The notes: a model not told the origin generated them from the sequence alone. 17,830 nucleotides of DNA from Aliitabrizicola sp031425325 (GCA_031425325.1 JANPJD010000066.1:1-17830), one strand, 5' to 3'; positions 7,521 to 16,729 are shown, counted from the first letter of the stretch. Made by a program: numbers and translations.

Positions 7521-9068
7521 ATGGCAGTGAAATCAGGTCCTCCCGCTGCGGCCGAAAAATCGGGTTTCCTCGCCACTGTCGAGCGGGTGGGAAACATGGT
7601 TCCACACCCGGCGATCATCTTTTTCCTTTTGATCGGGATCGTCATCGTCCTGTCTGCCATCTTCGGTCTGCTTGGCACGACGGTCACCTATGAAGGGTAC
7701 GACGCGGCGGTGGGCGACATCGTCGAGCAGACGTCCACGGTCCGCAGCCTGCTTTCGCCGGACGGCATCCGGTTCATGCTGACCTCGCCGGTTGCGAACT
7801 TCCTCGGGTTTACCGGGGTGGGTGTTATCCTTGTCGCAATGATCGGCGTGGGTCTGGCCGAAGAGTCTGGGATGATCGCAACGCTTGTCCGCAAGCTCGT
7901 CGCCATAGCGCCCCGCTCGATCTTCACGTTCATGATCGTGATGGTGGGCGTGCTGTCCTCGATCGCGGCGGATGCAGGCTATCTTGTGCTGGTTCCGCTT
8001 GCTGCGGCTGCCTTTCACAGCATGGGGCGGCACCCGCTCGCGGGCCTCGCGGCTGGTTTCTCGGGCGTGGCGGCGGTGTTCCTTGTCAACGTGTTCGTCA
8101 CACCGACCGACGCCCTGCTGGTCGAGGTCACGAACGATGCGATCCGCACGGTCAATCCGGCCCTTCAGATCAACGTCATCGGCAACATCTTCTTCATGAT
8201 CGTCTCGTCGATCCTGATGGGCATCATCTGCACCGTCCTGACCGAGCGGTTCGTCGAGCCGCGCCTTGGCCCCTACACCGGCAGCCTGCCGGTCGAGGCG
8301 TCGGACGGCCTTTCGGGCAGCGAGCAGCGCGGCCTGAAATACGCAGGCCGTGCAATCCTAGGCTTTGTGATCGTGCTGGCCCTGCTGACCGCACCGCCGC
8401 TGCCCTGGGGCATCCTTCGCAACCAGGAGACCGGCGGCATCATGTCGGGCTCGCCGTTCATGAGCGGACTGATCGTGCTGATCAGCATCGCCTTCCTTGT
8501 CTCGGGCTATGCTTATGGCCGCGGTGCGGGAACGATTGCGAACGTGACGGCGGCGATCGGTCTTGTCGTCAAGACCTGGAGCAACCTCGCTGGCATGATC
8601 TTCCTGCTCTTCGTGATCGCGAATTTCATCGCCTTCTTCAATTACACCAACCTCGCCACCGTCCTTGCGGTGAACCTTGCCGAGTTCCTTCAGACGACGA
8701 CGCTCGGGGCCACGTCCTATATCATCATGTTCGTGATCGTCGTCGCGGTGATCGACATCATCCTGACCGGGGCGCTGGCGAAGTGGGCCATCCTCGCGCC
8801 GGTCTTCGTGCCGCTCTTCATGCGGCTGGGGGGCGATCCGAACCTTGTGCTTGCGGCCTATCGTGTCGGCGACAGCCCGATGAACGTCATCACGCCCCTC
8901 AACGTCTATCTGGCAGTGATGGTGGGCTTCGCGCAGAAGTACCAGAAAGATGCCGGGATCGGCACGATCGTCGCGCTGATGTTGCCTTACACCATCACGC
9001 TTCTGATCCTGTGGACCTTGCTTTTGGTTGTCTGGTACGCGTTCGGCATACCGCTGGGCCCGGTCTGA
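7521..9068 (+). CDS. AbgT family transporter
   Basis: This 515-residue polytopic inner-membrane protein belongs to the AbgT family, whose founding member imports p-aminobenzoyl-glutamate in E. coli. MtrF and YdaH of the same family have been reported as antimetabolite (sulfonamide) exporters. Length is normal. Signatures are FTGVGVILVAMIGVGLAEESG at 97-117, SSIAADAGYLVLVPL at 146-160 and YRVGDSPMNVITPL at 447-460. Asp197, Trp422, Pro440 and Arg448 fall where, from memory, the functional Asp193/Trp420/Pro438/Arg446 of MtrF lie, so the protein looks intact. ATG at 7521 follows AGGGG by 8 nt; a nearby ATG at 7517 is in another frame. Direction of transport is open: the divergent M20 dipeptidase favours uptake of an amide or peptide, and the downstream RND/MFS genes favour export. 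Confidence 0.93.
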   Translation: MAVKSGPPAAAEKSGFLATVERVGNMVPHPAIIFFLLIGIVIVLSAIFGLLGTTVTYEGYDAAVGDIVEQTSTVRSLLSPDGIRFMLTSPVANFLGFTGVGVILVAMIGVGLAEESGMIATLVRKLVAIAPRSIFTFMIVMVGVLSSIAADAGYLVLVPLAAAAFHSMGRHPLAGLAAGFSGVAAVFLVNVFVTPTDALLVEVTNDAIRTVNPALQINVIGNIFFMIVSSILMGIICTVLTERFVEPRLGPYTGSLPVEASDGLSGSEQRGLKYAGRAILGFVIVLALLTAPPLPWGILRNQETGGIMSGSPFMSGLIVLISIAFLVSGYAYGRGAGTIANVTAAIGLVVKTWSNLAGMIFLLFVIANFIAFFNYTNLATVLAVNLAEFLQTTTLGATSYIIMFVIVVAVIDIILTGALAKWAILAPVFVPLFMRLGGDPNLVLAAYRVGDSPMNVITPLNVYLAVMVGFAQKYQKDAGIGTIVALMLPYTITLLILWTLLLVVWYAFGIPLGPV

Positions 9069-9151
9069 CGTCCCGCCGCTTCGTCGGCCTGTACTGACCG
9101 GGGCGCGCGGGGCCAGACCTGCGTGCCCGCCCGCATGATGAGGAGTCGTCC

Positions 9152-10234
9152 ATGCCATCCCCCCTTCGGACCGGAAGCCTTTTCCTCGCGATGGCCCTCG
9201 GCTTGTCGGCTTGCATCGAGACGGAAGAGGCCGCCCCCGCCGAGGCGCGGCCCGTCCGCGTCGTGACGGTCGAAGAGCGGGTCACGGGCGATGTCGTCTC
9301 GCTTGCGGGAACCGTCGAGAGCCAGGCGCAGGTCGACCTCGGGTTTCGCATCGGCGGCCGCATCGTCGAGCGGACCGTGGATGTCGGCGATCAGGTGGAG
9401 CCGGGGCAGGTCCTTGCGCGGCTCGACCCGACCGATGAGGAGAACGGGCTGCGGGCCGCCGAAGCAGCACTTGCCGCAGCCGAGGGGCAACTGTCCGAGG
9501 TCAGGACCAACTTCGACCGCCAGCGGCAGCTTTACGACCGCGGTTTCGTGGCGCGCGCCGCCCTTGACCGGGCCGAGGCTGCGCTGACCACCGCGGTGTC
9601 GCAGGCGGACACGGCGCGCGCGCAATATGCCATCGCGGCACGGCGGCTCAACGATACGGTGCTCTTGGCCGACGGGCCGGGCGTCGTGACCGCCACCGGC
9701 GGCGAAAGCGGCGAGGTTGTCGCGGCGGGCCGGATGGTCGTGCAGGTTGCACGCGACGGGGGGCTCGACGCGGTTTTCGACGTGCCTGCCGCCCTGCTCG
9801 AGGCGAGCCCGAGCGATCCGTCGATAACCGTCTCGCTGTCGCAGTCGCCCAACATAACTGCCGAGGGCCGGGTGCGAGAAGTCGCGCCCCGCGCCGATAC
9901 CGTGACCGGGACGTTCCGGGTGCGCGTCAGCCTGATCTCGCCGCCGCCCGAGTTGCGCCTCGGCTCGACGGTGACGGGCCGCGCCCTGTTCGGGCAGACG
10001 ACCGGGATCGAGATCCCTGCGTCAGCCCTGACCAGCGCCGAGGGGGCGCCCGCCGTCTGGGTCGTGGACACCGCCGCGATGACCGTGGCCCTGCGCCCGG
10101 TCGAGGTGCTGCGCTTCCTGCCCGTCTCGGTCGAGATCGCGTCGGGTCTTGCGCCCGGCGACGTCGTGGTCACCGCAGGCGTCCAGGCGCTGCGGCCAGG
10201 CCAGACCGTCCGCCTTCCCGGAGCCGGTTCATGA
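9152..10234 (+). CDS. RND efflux periplasmic adaptor, lipoprotein (MFP family)
   Basis: This 360-residue adaptor bridges an inner-membrane RND pump to an outer-membrane channel. The N-terminus is a lipoprotein signal with lipobox LSAC at 18-21, so Cys21 should be lipidated. The first half of the barrel-sandwich domain is clear at about 53-93 (GTVESQAQVDLGFRIGGRIV to VLARLDPTD). An alpha-hairpin follows at about 95-165, then the second sandwich half and beta-barrel, ending in the usual membrane-proximal segment (GLAPGDVVVTAGVQALRPGQTV). ATG at 9152 follows GAGGAG by 7 nt. The 83-bp gap after the AbgT gene shows no hairpin with a T-run, so read-through from it is possible. The stop overlaps the permease start as ATGA. 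Confidence 0.92.
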   Translation: MPSPLRTGSLFLAMALGLSACIETEEAAPAEARPVRVVTVEERVTGDVVSLAGTVESQAQVDLGFRIGGRIVERTVDVGDQVEPGQVLARLDPTDEENGLRAAEAALAAAEGQLSEVRTNFDRQRQLYDRGFVARAALDRAEAALTTAVSQADTARAQYAIAARRLNDTVLLADGPGVVTATGGESGEVVAAGRMVVQVARDGGLDAVFDVPAALLEASPSDPSITVSLSQSPNITAEGRVREVAPRADTVTGTFRVRVSLISPPPELRLGSTVTGRALFGQTTGIEIPASALTSAEGAPAVWVVDTAAMTVALRPVEVLRFLPVSVEIASGLAPGDVVVTAGVQALRPGQTVRLPGAGS

Positions 10235-13200
10235 TCGGTCCGAACCTTTCGGAATGGGCGATCCGCTCGCGCCAACTGACGATCTACATGATGATCGTCT
10301 CAGTCATCGCGGGCACCTTCGCCTTCATCAACCTCGGTCGTGACGAAGACCCAAGCTTCACCATCAAGACCATGCTCGTCACCGCCGTCTGGCCCGGCGC
10401 CACGATGGACGAGATGCAGAGCCAGGTCACCGACCGGCTGGAGCGGCGGCTGGAAGAGACCACCGGCCTCGATACCGTGCGCTCGATCACCCGGCCCGGC
10501 ATCGTGACCATCTTCGTCGACCTGGACGAGGCTTGGCCCGCCGACGGGGTGCCCGATGTCTGGCAGGAAGTCCGCAATGCGGTTGGCGACATCCGCCACA
10601 CGCTGCCGCCCGGGGTCGTCGGCCCGTTCTTCACCGATCGGTTCGGCGATGTGTTCGGCATCATCTACGGCTTTACCGCAGACGGTTTCTCGGACCGCGA
10701 CCTGCGCGATGAGGTGGACCGCGTCCGCACGGATTTGCTTCGCGAGGTCGACGGCATTGCGAAAATCGAATGGATCGGCGTTCAGGACGAACAGGTGCTG
10801 CTGGAACTGCAGCCGGATCGGGTCGCGGCCCTTGCGCTGGACTATGGACAGGTCTTTGCGGCAGTGGCCGCGCAGAACGCGGTCCGCCCTGCCGGCGTCA
10901 TCACCACCGGGGTCGACAATCTGACGCTGCGCGTCTCGGGGTCGTTCGAAAAGGACTCAGACCTGCTCGACGTGGCCCTGATCGCGGACGGTCGCATGAT
11001 CCGCCTGGGAGACATCGCAACGGTACGTCGCGCCTATGTCGATCCGCCGCAGCCGCTCTTGCGGATCGACGGCGAGCGAGGGATCGCGCTTGCCATCTCG
11101 ATGCGGCCCGGTGGCGACATCCTGCAACTCGGCGCTGACGTGCAGCGTGCAATGGCGAAGATCACCGCCGATCTTCCCATCGGCATCGAGCCCGTCTTGC
11201 TGTCAGATCAGCCGGCCATCGTGGATCTGGCGATCAACGACTTCACCACGTCTCTGATGCAGGCTGTGGTGATCGTCCTTGGCGTGAGCTTCCTCGCGCT
11301 CGGGGTGCGTCCGGGCGCTGTCGTTGCGATCTGCATTCCGGTCACGCTCACGGCCGTCTTCGTCGCGATGCAGGCGGCAGGGATCGATCTTCACCGCATC
11401 TCGCTTGGCGCCCTCATCATCGCGCTGGCGCTGCTTACGGACGACGCGATGACCACGGTCGACGCGATGCTGCGTCGCCTGGCACTCGGCGATCCGATGG
11501 AACGGGCGGCGACATTCGCTTACAGCACGCTCGCGGCGCCCATGCTGACCGGAACACTCATCACCGTGGCAGGCTTCGTCCCGATCGGCTTCGCAGCGAG
11601 TTCGGCGGGCGAGTACACGATCAGCCTTTTCTACGTGGTCGGGATCGCGCTCATCGCGTCATGGCTCGTCGCGGTGCTCTTTGCGCCCATCATCGGCTCG
11701 TTGCTGCTCAAGCCGCCAGCCCCGGGAACGCCCGAGCCGCCGCCCGGAGCGATCCTCAGGTCTTACAGCCGCTTCCTGAGGGCCGCGATCCGCGCGCGCT
11801 GGCTGGTCTTCGCGGTGACCGCTGCCATGTTTGCCGCCGCGGTGTTCGGTCTGCAGTATGTCGACCGCCAGTTCTTCCCCGCGTCTGACCGCAACGAGCT
11901 GATCGTCGACTTCCAGTTGCCGCGTTCGAGTTCGATCTTTGCGAGCGAGGATGCTGTGAAGCGCATCGAGAGCTTCATCCTGGAAACCGGCGACGCCGAA
12001 ACCGTCACGTCCTATGTCGGTCGCAACGTGATCCGCTTCTACCTGCCGCTCGACATCCGGCCACCCAGCGACCACCAGTCGCAGATCGTCGTCATGGCCC
12101 GCGACTTTGCGGGGCGCGACAGGTTGCAGGCCGCACTCGAGACCTACCTGACCGAGACCTTCCCCGAGGCAATCTCGCGCGTCAGCCCGCTCGAGCTGGG
12201 GCCGCCGGTCGGCTGGCCGGTGCAATACCGCATCAGCGGCCCCGACCCCGAGGTGCTGCGGACCCAGGCGCTCGCGCTGGCCGAGGTGGTCGCGAGCTTC
12301 CCGCAGGCGCGGGGCGTGCATTTCGACTGGATCGAGCCGGCGCGCCAGGTGCGTATCGAGGTCGATCAGGACCGCGCCCGGCGTCTTGGTCTGAGCAGCG
12401 CGCAGTTGTCCGACGTGCTGAACGCGGCTGTGTCGGGCACGACTGTTTCGCAGCTGCGCGACGACATCTACCTCGTGCCGATCGTCGCCCGGGCTGCGGA
12501 TGGTGCGCGCGTCACGCTCGACACCGTCGGCACGCTGCAAGTGCCGGTGCCGGGCGGACGAACGGTCGCGCTGAGCCAGTTCGCCAACTTCAGCTACACC
12601 CAGGAACAGCCCTTCATCTGGCGGCGCGACCGTGAGCCGACCCTGACGGTCCTCGCGGCCGTGGCACCGGAGTCGACACCCGAGGCGGCGGTCGCTTTCC
12701 TTGAAGACCGCGTGCAGGCCTTCGGTGAGGCGCTGCCGCTTGGCTACCGCGTCGAGGTGGGCGGTACCGTCGAGACGAGCGCCGAAAGCCAGGCGTCCGT
12801 CTTCGCCGTGGTGCCGCTTATGGTCTTCCTGATGGTCACGCTTCTGATGATCCAGCTGCAAAGCTTCCGTGAAACGGGGATGGTTCTGATCCTGCTGCCT
12901 CTGGGCCTGATCGGGGTGGTGGCGTTCCTGCTCTTGTTCCAGCGCTCGCTCGGGTTCGTGGCGATCCTGGGCATCCTTGCCCTGATCGGGATGATAGCGA
13001 AGAACGCCGTCATCCTCATTACCCAGATCACCGAGGATCGCGCCTCGGGTCTGTCTGTCGAGGACGCGGCCATCGGCGCCGCAATGAGCCGCTTTCGCCC
13101 GCTGCTGCTGACCGCGCTTTCGACCATCCTCGGCCTTTTGCCGATCGCGCCCACGCTGTTCTGGGGGCCGATGGCCTTTGCGATCATGGGCGGGCTTCTG

Positions 13201-13293
13201 GTCGCGACGGTGCTGACGCTCGTGTTCCTGCCGACGCTCTACGTCACGGTCTACGGAGGGCGCAGCGGCAAGGCGGTGCCCTCGCATGGCTGA
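10231..13293 (+). CDS. RND family efflux permease (AcrB-type)
   Basis: This 1020-residue proton-driven pump should expel drugs, bile-salt-like compounds or other amphiphiles together with the upstream adaptor. It has the normal RND plan: helix 1 (about 15-34), a large periplasmic domain, helices 2-6, a second periplasmic domain, and C-terminal helices. The proton-relay residues are present: Asp404-Asp405 in LLTDDAMTTVDAM (AcrB Asp407/Asp408) and Lys924 in IGMIAKNAVILITQ (AcrB Lys940). The start ATG overlaps the adaptor stop by 4 nt, indicating coupled translation. No outer-membrane channel gene lies in the window, so the pump must use a TolC-like protein encoded elsewhere. Substrate range cannot be inferred. 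Confidence 0.94.
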   Translation: MIGPNLSEWAIRSRQLTIYMMIVSVIAGTFAFINLGRDEDPSFTIKTMLVTAVWPGATMDEMQSQVTDRLERRLEETTGLDTVRSITRPGIVTIFVDLDEAWPADGVPDVWQEVRNAVGDIRHTLPPGVVGPFFTDRFGDVFGIIYGFTADGFSDRDLRDEVDRVRTDLLREVDGIAKIEWIGVQDEQVLLELQPDRVAALALDYGQVFAAVAAQNAVRPAGVITTGVDNLTLRVSGSFEKDSDLLDVALIADGRMIRLGDIATVRRAYVDPPQPLLRIDGERGIALAISMRPGGDILQLGADVQRAMAKITADLPIGIEPVLLSDQPAIVDLAINDFTTSLMQAVVIVLGVSFLALGVRPGAVVAICIPVTLTAVFVAMQAAGIDLHRISLGALIIALALLTDDAMTTVDAMLRRLALGDPMERAATFAYSTLAAPMLTGTLITVAGFVPIGFAASSAGEYTISLFYVVGIALIASWLVAVLFAPIIGSLLLKPPAPGTPEPPPGAILRSYSRFLRAAIRARWLVFAVTAAMFAAAVFGLQYVDRQFFPASDRNELIVDFQLPRSSSIFASEDAVKRIESFILETGDAETVTSYVGRNVIRFYLPLDIRPPSDHQSQIVVMARDFAGRDRLQAALETYLTETFPEAISRVSPLELGPPVGWPVQYRISGPDPEVLRTQALALAEVVASFPQARGVHFDWIEPARQVRIEVDQDRARRLGLSSAQLSDVLNAAVSGTTVSQLRDDIYLVPIVARAADGARVTLDTVGTLQVPVPGGRTVALSQFANFSYTQEQPFIWRRDREPTLTVLAAVAPESTPEAAVAFLEDRVQAFGEALPLGYRVEVGGTVETSAESQASVFAVVPLMVFLMVTLLMIQLQSFRETGMVLILLPLGLIGVVAFLLLFQRSLGFVAILGILALIGMIAKNAVILITQITEDRASGLSVEDAAIGAAMSRFRPLLLTALSTILGLLPIAPTLFWGPMAFAIMGGLLVATVLTLVFLPTLYVTVYGGRSGKAVPSHG

Positions 13294-14494
13294 TCAGGCG
13301 ACACTCGGCTGGACGGGGGTCAGCGACAAGCGCAGCTATTACCGCCTGTTCTTTGGCTACGTCATCGCGCTGTTCGCGACCGGCATCGCCACGGTCGCGC
13401 TGGCGCTGCTGGCATTCGACCTTGCAGGTGACGATTCGGGCGCGGTGATCGGGACGGCCCTGTCCATCAAGATGCTGGCCTATGTGCTCGCGGCCCCGCT
13501 TGTCTCGGCGCTGACGCAGCGGCTTCGCACCAAGCCGCTGCTCATTGGTCTCGACCTGCTTCGCGCGGCAAGCCTTGTGGCATTGCCCTTCGTGACCGAG
13601 GTCTGGCAGGTACATCTGCTCGTCTTCGTTTTCGCGCTGGCCTCGGCCACGTTCGGTTTCGTCTATCTCTCGACGGTGCCCTACCTCTTGGGCAGCGAAG
13701 AGGACTACACACACTCGCTTGCCCGCTCGCGGATCGCGTCCGAGCTTGAGGGGCCGATCAGCCCGCTGATGGCGGCGGGCCTGCTGCTGGTCCTCGCCAC
13801 CTCGGGCATCTTCCTGCTTGCGGCCGGGGCGTTCGTCGTATCGGCGCTGCTGGTTCAGACGGCCACGCTGCCCGCCCGCCGCCGGGCGCGCGAAGAGCGG
13901 CTGGCGAGCCGCCTTCTGCGCGGGCCGCGCCTGTTCCTGCGGGTGCCCGAGTTCAGGGCAGTGATCGCGCTGGACTTCGCTGTGGCCTTTGCGACCGCAA
14001 TGGTGATGGTCAATACCGTGGTGATCGTCCAGGGCCTGATGGACCTCGAGCGGGCGGCGACTGCCTGGCCGTTCTTCGCCTTCGGCCTCGGGTCGATCCT
14101 CGGTGCCCTGTCGATCCCGGTGGTGCTGATGCGGATTGAAGAGCGCCGGATCATGCTGGCGGGCGCGTTGACGCTCGCCGCCGGGTTGCTGGTCGGCGCT
14201 CTGCCCCTCGGGATCGTCGGGGTGCTGGGCCTCTGGGCGGTCCTGGGGTTCGGCGTCGCCTGGTGCCTGACGCCGGTGACCTACCTGATCCGCCGGCTCG
14301 CAGCCCCCGAGGACCTTCAGACGCTCTTCGCCGCCCAGATGTCGATCGCGAACGGCTGCCTTCTGGTGGCCTATTCGCTGGCGGGCTGGCTTGGGGCGAC
14401 CGTGGGAATGACGGCGACCTTCCTTTCCCTTGGGGCGGCAGCGACGGTCGCCTCCCTCGCAGCGCTGCTGCTCTGGCCCGAACCGCAGGTCTAG
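13286..14494 (+). CDS. MFS transporter (EntS/MefA-like group)
   Basis: This 402-residue polytopic inner-membrane protein looks like a complete major facilitator with two six-helix halves. They are joined by a basic cytoplasmic loop at about 196-230 (RRRAREERLASRLLRGPRLFLRVPEF). The loop style and overall length recall the MFS_3 group of exporters such as EntS and macrolide pumps; this is from memory and the substrate is unknown. ATG at 13286 lies inside the end of the RND gene (8-nt overlap), so all three efflux genes are packed as one translationally coupled unit. The stop TAG shares the CTAG at 14491-14494 with the stop of the convergent hydrolase gene. Confidence 0.85.
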   Translation: MADQATLGWTGVSDKRSYYRLFFGYVIALFATGIATVALALLAFDLAGDDSGAVIGTALSIKMLAYVLAAPLVSALTQRLRTKPLLIGLDLLRAASLVALPFVTEVWQVHLLVFVFALASATFGFVYLSTVPYLLGSEEDYTHSLARSRIASELEGPISPLMAAGLLLVLATSGIFLLAAGAFVVSALLVQTATLPARRRAREERLASRLLRGPRLFLRVPEFRAVIALDFAVAFATAMVMVNTVVIVQGLMDLERAATAWPFFAFGLGSILGALSIPVVLMRIEERRIMLAGALTLAAGLLVGALPLGIVGVLGLWAVLGFGVAWCLTPVTYLIRRLAAPEDLQTLFAAQMSIANGCLLVAYSLAGWLGATVGMTATFLSLGAAATVASLAALLLWPEPQV

Positions 14495-15597
14495 GGCGCA
14501 GGCCTGCCGATCGAGGACACATCGCGCACGATCCCGACGCCCGCGTCGACGATGGTAGCCTTGCGCGCCTCTTCCTCGAAGATCGTCGTGCCGTAGCTGC
14601 CGAGGCCGCGCAGCAACGAGATCATCACGGGCGAGGTCGCGACCTTGAAATGGTTCAGCGCATCTTCGTTACCGTTGACATCGGTAAGGTCGATGATCGT
14701 CACCGGCAGCCCGTCGACCTGCGAGGGGTCAGACAACGCGCCAAGTCGGTTGCCGCTGCCACGCAGTGCCGCCGACAGGCGCAGCGCCCTGTCGCGCGAC
14801 GAGGTGAAGACGTAGAGCGAGACATCGCCCAGGGCCGCTGCCGCCGCTTGGCGGCGGAACACGCCGATGTCGACGTCGGGTGCCATCAGAACGACGGTCT
14901 GGACACGGTCGAAGGTGCCGGGGCGGTTGCGGATCGCGGCCTGGCGCACCGTCTCCATCACGATGAACGCCCCCATCGAGTGACCCAGCAGGACGATCCG
15001 CCTCGCTCGGCTCTGATTGACGAGAGAGAGCAGGTCCTCGAGGTCGTCGCGGGCCTGAAGTGCTGTTTCGCGGTCGGTCGCATAGGCCCTTGCGCGCGCG
15101 GCCGACGGCCAGGCGAAATGTACCGACACCCCAGGCGAGCGGAAGTCGTGACGCATCTGCGCCTGCCGGTAGAGGCCTTCGGCAAAGTTCGTGTTGAACC
15201 CGTGAACGAAGATCAGCACCTCGCGCTGGTCTGCGGGGCGGGCGAGCAGCGCGCGGTCGAGGTCGCGCACGAAGGCGGCCCGGTCGGCGATGCGTGTCCC
15301 CCCGACCGTCAGGAAATCGGTCCGGGCATCAGTCGCTTCCGCAGTCGGAAAGCGGACCGTTCCGGCTGCCCGGTCGGGCGGGACCGAGACATCGAACCGC
15401 GCGAATCCCAGCGACTGCCCCTGTCCGGCACCAAAACCGGGTCCGGCGGGATCTGCCGCCCGGCTTGAGGCGACGAGGATCGTCTCGACCGATCCGACCT
15501 CAGCCGCGCCCTGATCGAAGGTCAGGCTGCCGCGTTCGGCACAGCCGCCAAGGAAAATCACCAGCGCGATCAGCGCGCCGAGGACTGGATAGCGCAC
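14491..15597 (-). CDS. Lipoprotein alpha/beta hydrolase (DUF900 family)
   Basis: This 368-residue serine hydrolase carries a lipoprotein signal with LGGC at 16-19, so it should be membrane-anchored through Cys19 and face the periplasm. The alpha/beta hydrolase fold shows FVHGFN at 130-135 (oxyanion region) and the nucleophile elbow GHSMG at 205-209 (Ser207). It also has an SSRDRALRLS segment at 266-275 (likely acid Asp269) and NHFK at 315-318 (likely His316). These spacings match the DUF900 family (PF05990), whose substrates are mostly unknown. ATG at 15597 is 3 nt after the patatin gene stop, so the two are almost certainly cotranscribed. Its end overlaps the convergent MFS gene by 4 nt. Confidence 0.88.
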   Translation of the reverse strand: MRYPVLGALIALVIFLGGCAERGSLTFDQGAAEVGSVETILVASSRAADPAGPGFGAGQGQSLGFARFDVSVPPDRAAGTVRFPTAEATDARTDFLTVGGTRIADRAAFVRDLDRALLARPADQREVLIFVHGFNTNFAEGLYRQAQMRHDFRSPGVSVHFAWPSAARARAYATDRETALQARDDLEDLLSLVNQSRARRIVLLGHSMGAFIVMETVRQAAIRNRPGTFDRVQTVVLMAPDVDIGVFRRQAAAAALGDVSLYVFTSSRDRALRLSAALRGSGNRLGALSDPSQVDGLPVTIIDLTDVNGNEDALNHFKVATSPVMISLLRGLGSYGTTIFEEEARKATIVDAGVGIVRDVSSIGRPAP

Positions 15598-15600
15598 CCG

Positions 15601-16677
15601 TCACTCCGCCGCCCGGGCGGGGTTGGGTGCGGGTAGGGGAAGCTGATCGGAGCCGTCGAAGCCCTCGAGCTTCAGCGTCGATCGTTGTCCGATGGCGTCG
15701 AAATTCTCGTCCAGCCAGGAGGCTGCCAAGTCCTGGCCGATGCGGAACAGCTTCTCGAGATAGGGCCACTCGGCATTCATCTTGCTGGAGGCCACGAGGT
15801 CCTGCACCTCGACGGCTGCGTGGATCAGATGCAGGTAGGTGTGAGTGTAGACGCCAAGGTCGATCCCGTTCGTCTCGGCCACCCTCTGCATCAGGCTGAT
15901 TGCCCGCAGTTCCTTGAGAAGGCTCGAGTTGAAGCTGATCTCGTTGACCCGGTTCATGATCTCGCGCGCAGTGCGTGGCAATTCGTTCCGCAGGATCGGG
16001 TTGATCTGCACGACGAGGATGTCGGGCGATTTTACGCTGGTCAGCAGCGGGTAGAGCGCGGGGTTGCCGCTGAAGCCGCCATCCCAATAGGCCTCTCCAT
16101 CGATCTCGACCGCGGGGAACATCTGCGGCAGGCAGGCCGAGGCGAGCACCGTCTCGGCCGTCACTTCGCCCGGACCGAACACCCGCGCATGTCCGGTCCG
16201 CACATTGGTCGCGGTGACGTAGACGCGCAGGCCCGGCACCGTGTTGACCCGGCCGAAGTCGATCAGGTCGTTCAGCAGGCCCCGCAGCGGATTGACCCCC
16301 ATCGGATTGAGGTCATAGGGCGAGAACATCCGGCTCATGCTTTCGAAGAACAGGTAGCTCGGCGAGGTGTCGAGGCTGTAGTTGCCGCGCAGCCGGTCGA
16401 ACGGGCTTCGCTGGATCGGCGAAAAGCGGGCCGCGTCGCTGACCGCCTTCCACAATTCGCGCAGCTTGGCCCGCGCGCCTTCGCGCCCGTCGCGCGACAG
16501 CCCATCCGCCAGCGCCACCGCGTTCATGGCACCCGCACTGGTGCCGCTGATGCCCACGATGGTAAGGCGGTCGTCCTGCAAGAGGCGGTCGAGTACGCCC
16601 CATGTCATTGCGCCATGCGACCCGCCGCCCTGAAGGGCAAGGTTGACCGCCTTGGGAGTCGGGCTTGGCTTTGGCAT
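15601..16677 (-). CDS. Patatin-like phospholipase family protein
   Basis: This 358-residue protein should be a Ser-Asp dyad lipid acyl hydrolase. The motifs are complete: oxyanion loop LQGGGSHGA at 15-23, nucleophile elbow GTSAG at 45-49 (Ser47) and DGG at 199-201 (Asp199). No signal peptide or membrane helix is visible, so it acts in the cytoplasm or at the inner face of the membrane. The start SPTPKAVNLALQGGGSHGAMTWGVLDRLL resembles, from memory, an alphaproteobacterial subgroup often found near 3-hydroxybutyrate dehydrogenase; that neighbour is absent here. It is instead followed within 3 nt by the DUF900 lipoprotein hydrolase, giving two acyl- or ester-hydrolase candidates in one transcript on opposite sides of the membrane. 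Substrate is unknown. Confidence 0.92.
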   Translation of the reverse strand: MPKPSPTPKAVNLALQGGGSHGAMTWGVLDRLLQDDRLTIVGISGTSAGAMNAVALADGLSRDGREGARAKLRELWKAVSDAARFSPIQRSPFDRLRGNYSLDTSPSYLFFESMSRMFSPYDLNPMGVNPLRGLLNDLIDFGRVNTVPGLRVYVTATNVRTGHARVFGPGEVTAETVLASACLPQMFPAVEIDGEAYWDGGFSGNPALYPLLTSVKSPDILVVQINPILRNELPRTAREIMNRVNEISFNSSLLKELRAISLMQRVAETNGIDLGVYTHTYLHLIHAAVEVQDLVASSKMNAEWPYLEKLFRIGQDLAASWLDENFDAIGQRSTLKLEGFDGSDQLPLPAPNPARAAE

Positions 16678-16729
16678 GAATCAACCTTGCGTCAACGTGC
16701 GGTGTTTTGTGGCGCTGTGGGGTGTTCGG

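Noticed and set aside
9069..9151. Possible terminator between the AbgT and RND adaptor genes
   Set aside because: Only weak GC-rich pairings such as GCGGG/CCCGC with a long loop are present and no T-run follows.
11659..13287. 542-codon minus-strand frame opposite the RND permease
   Set aside because: The RND protein is complete with its proton-relay residues; the antisense product is charged, domain-free and tracks the codon pattern of the real gene.
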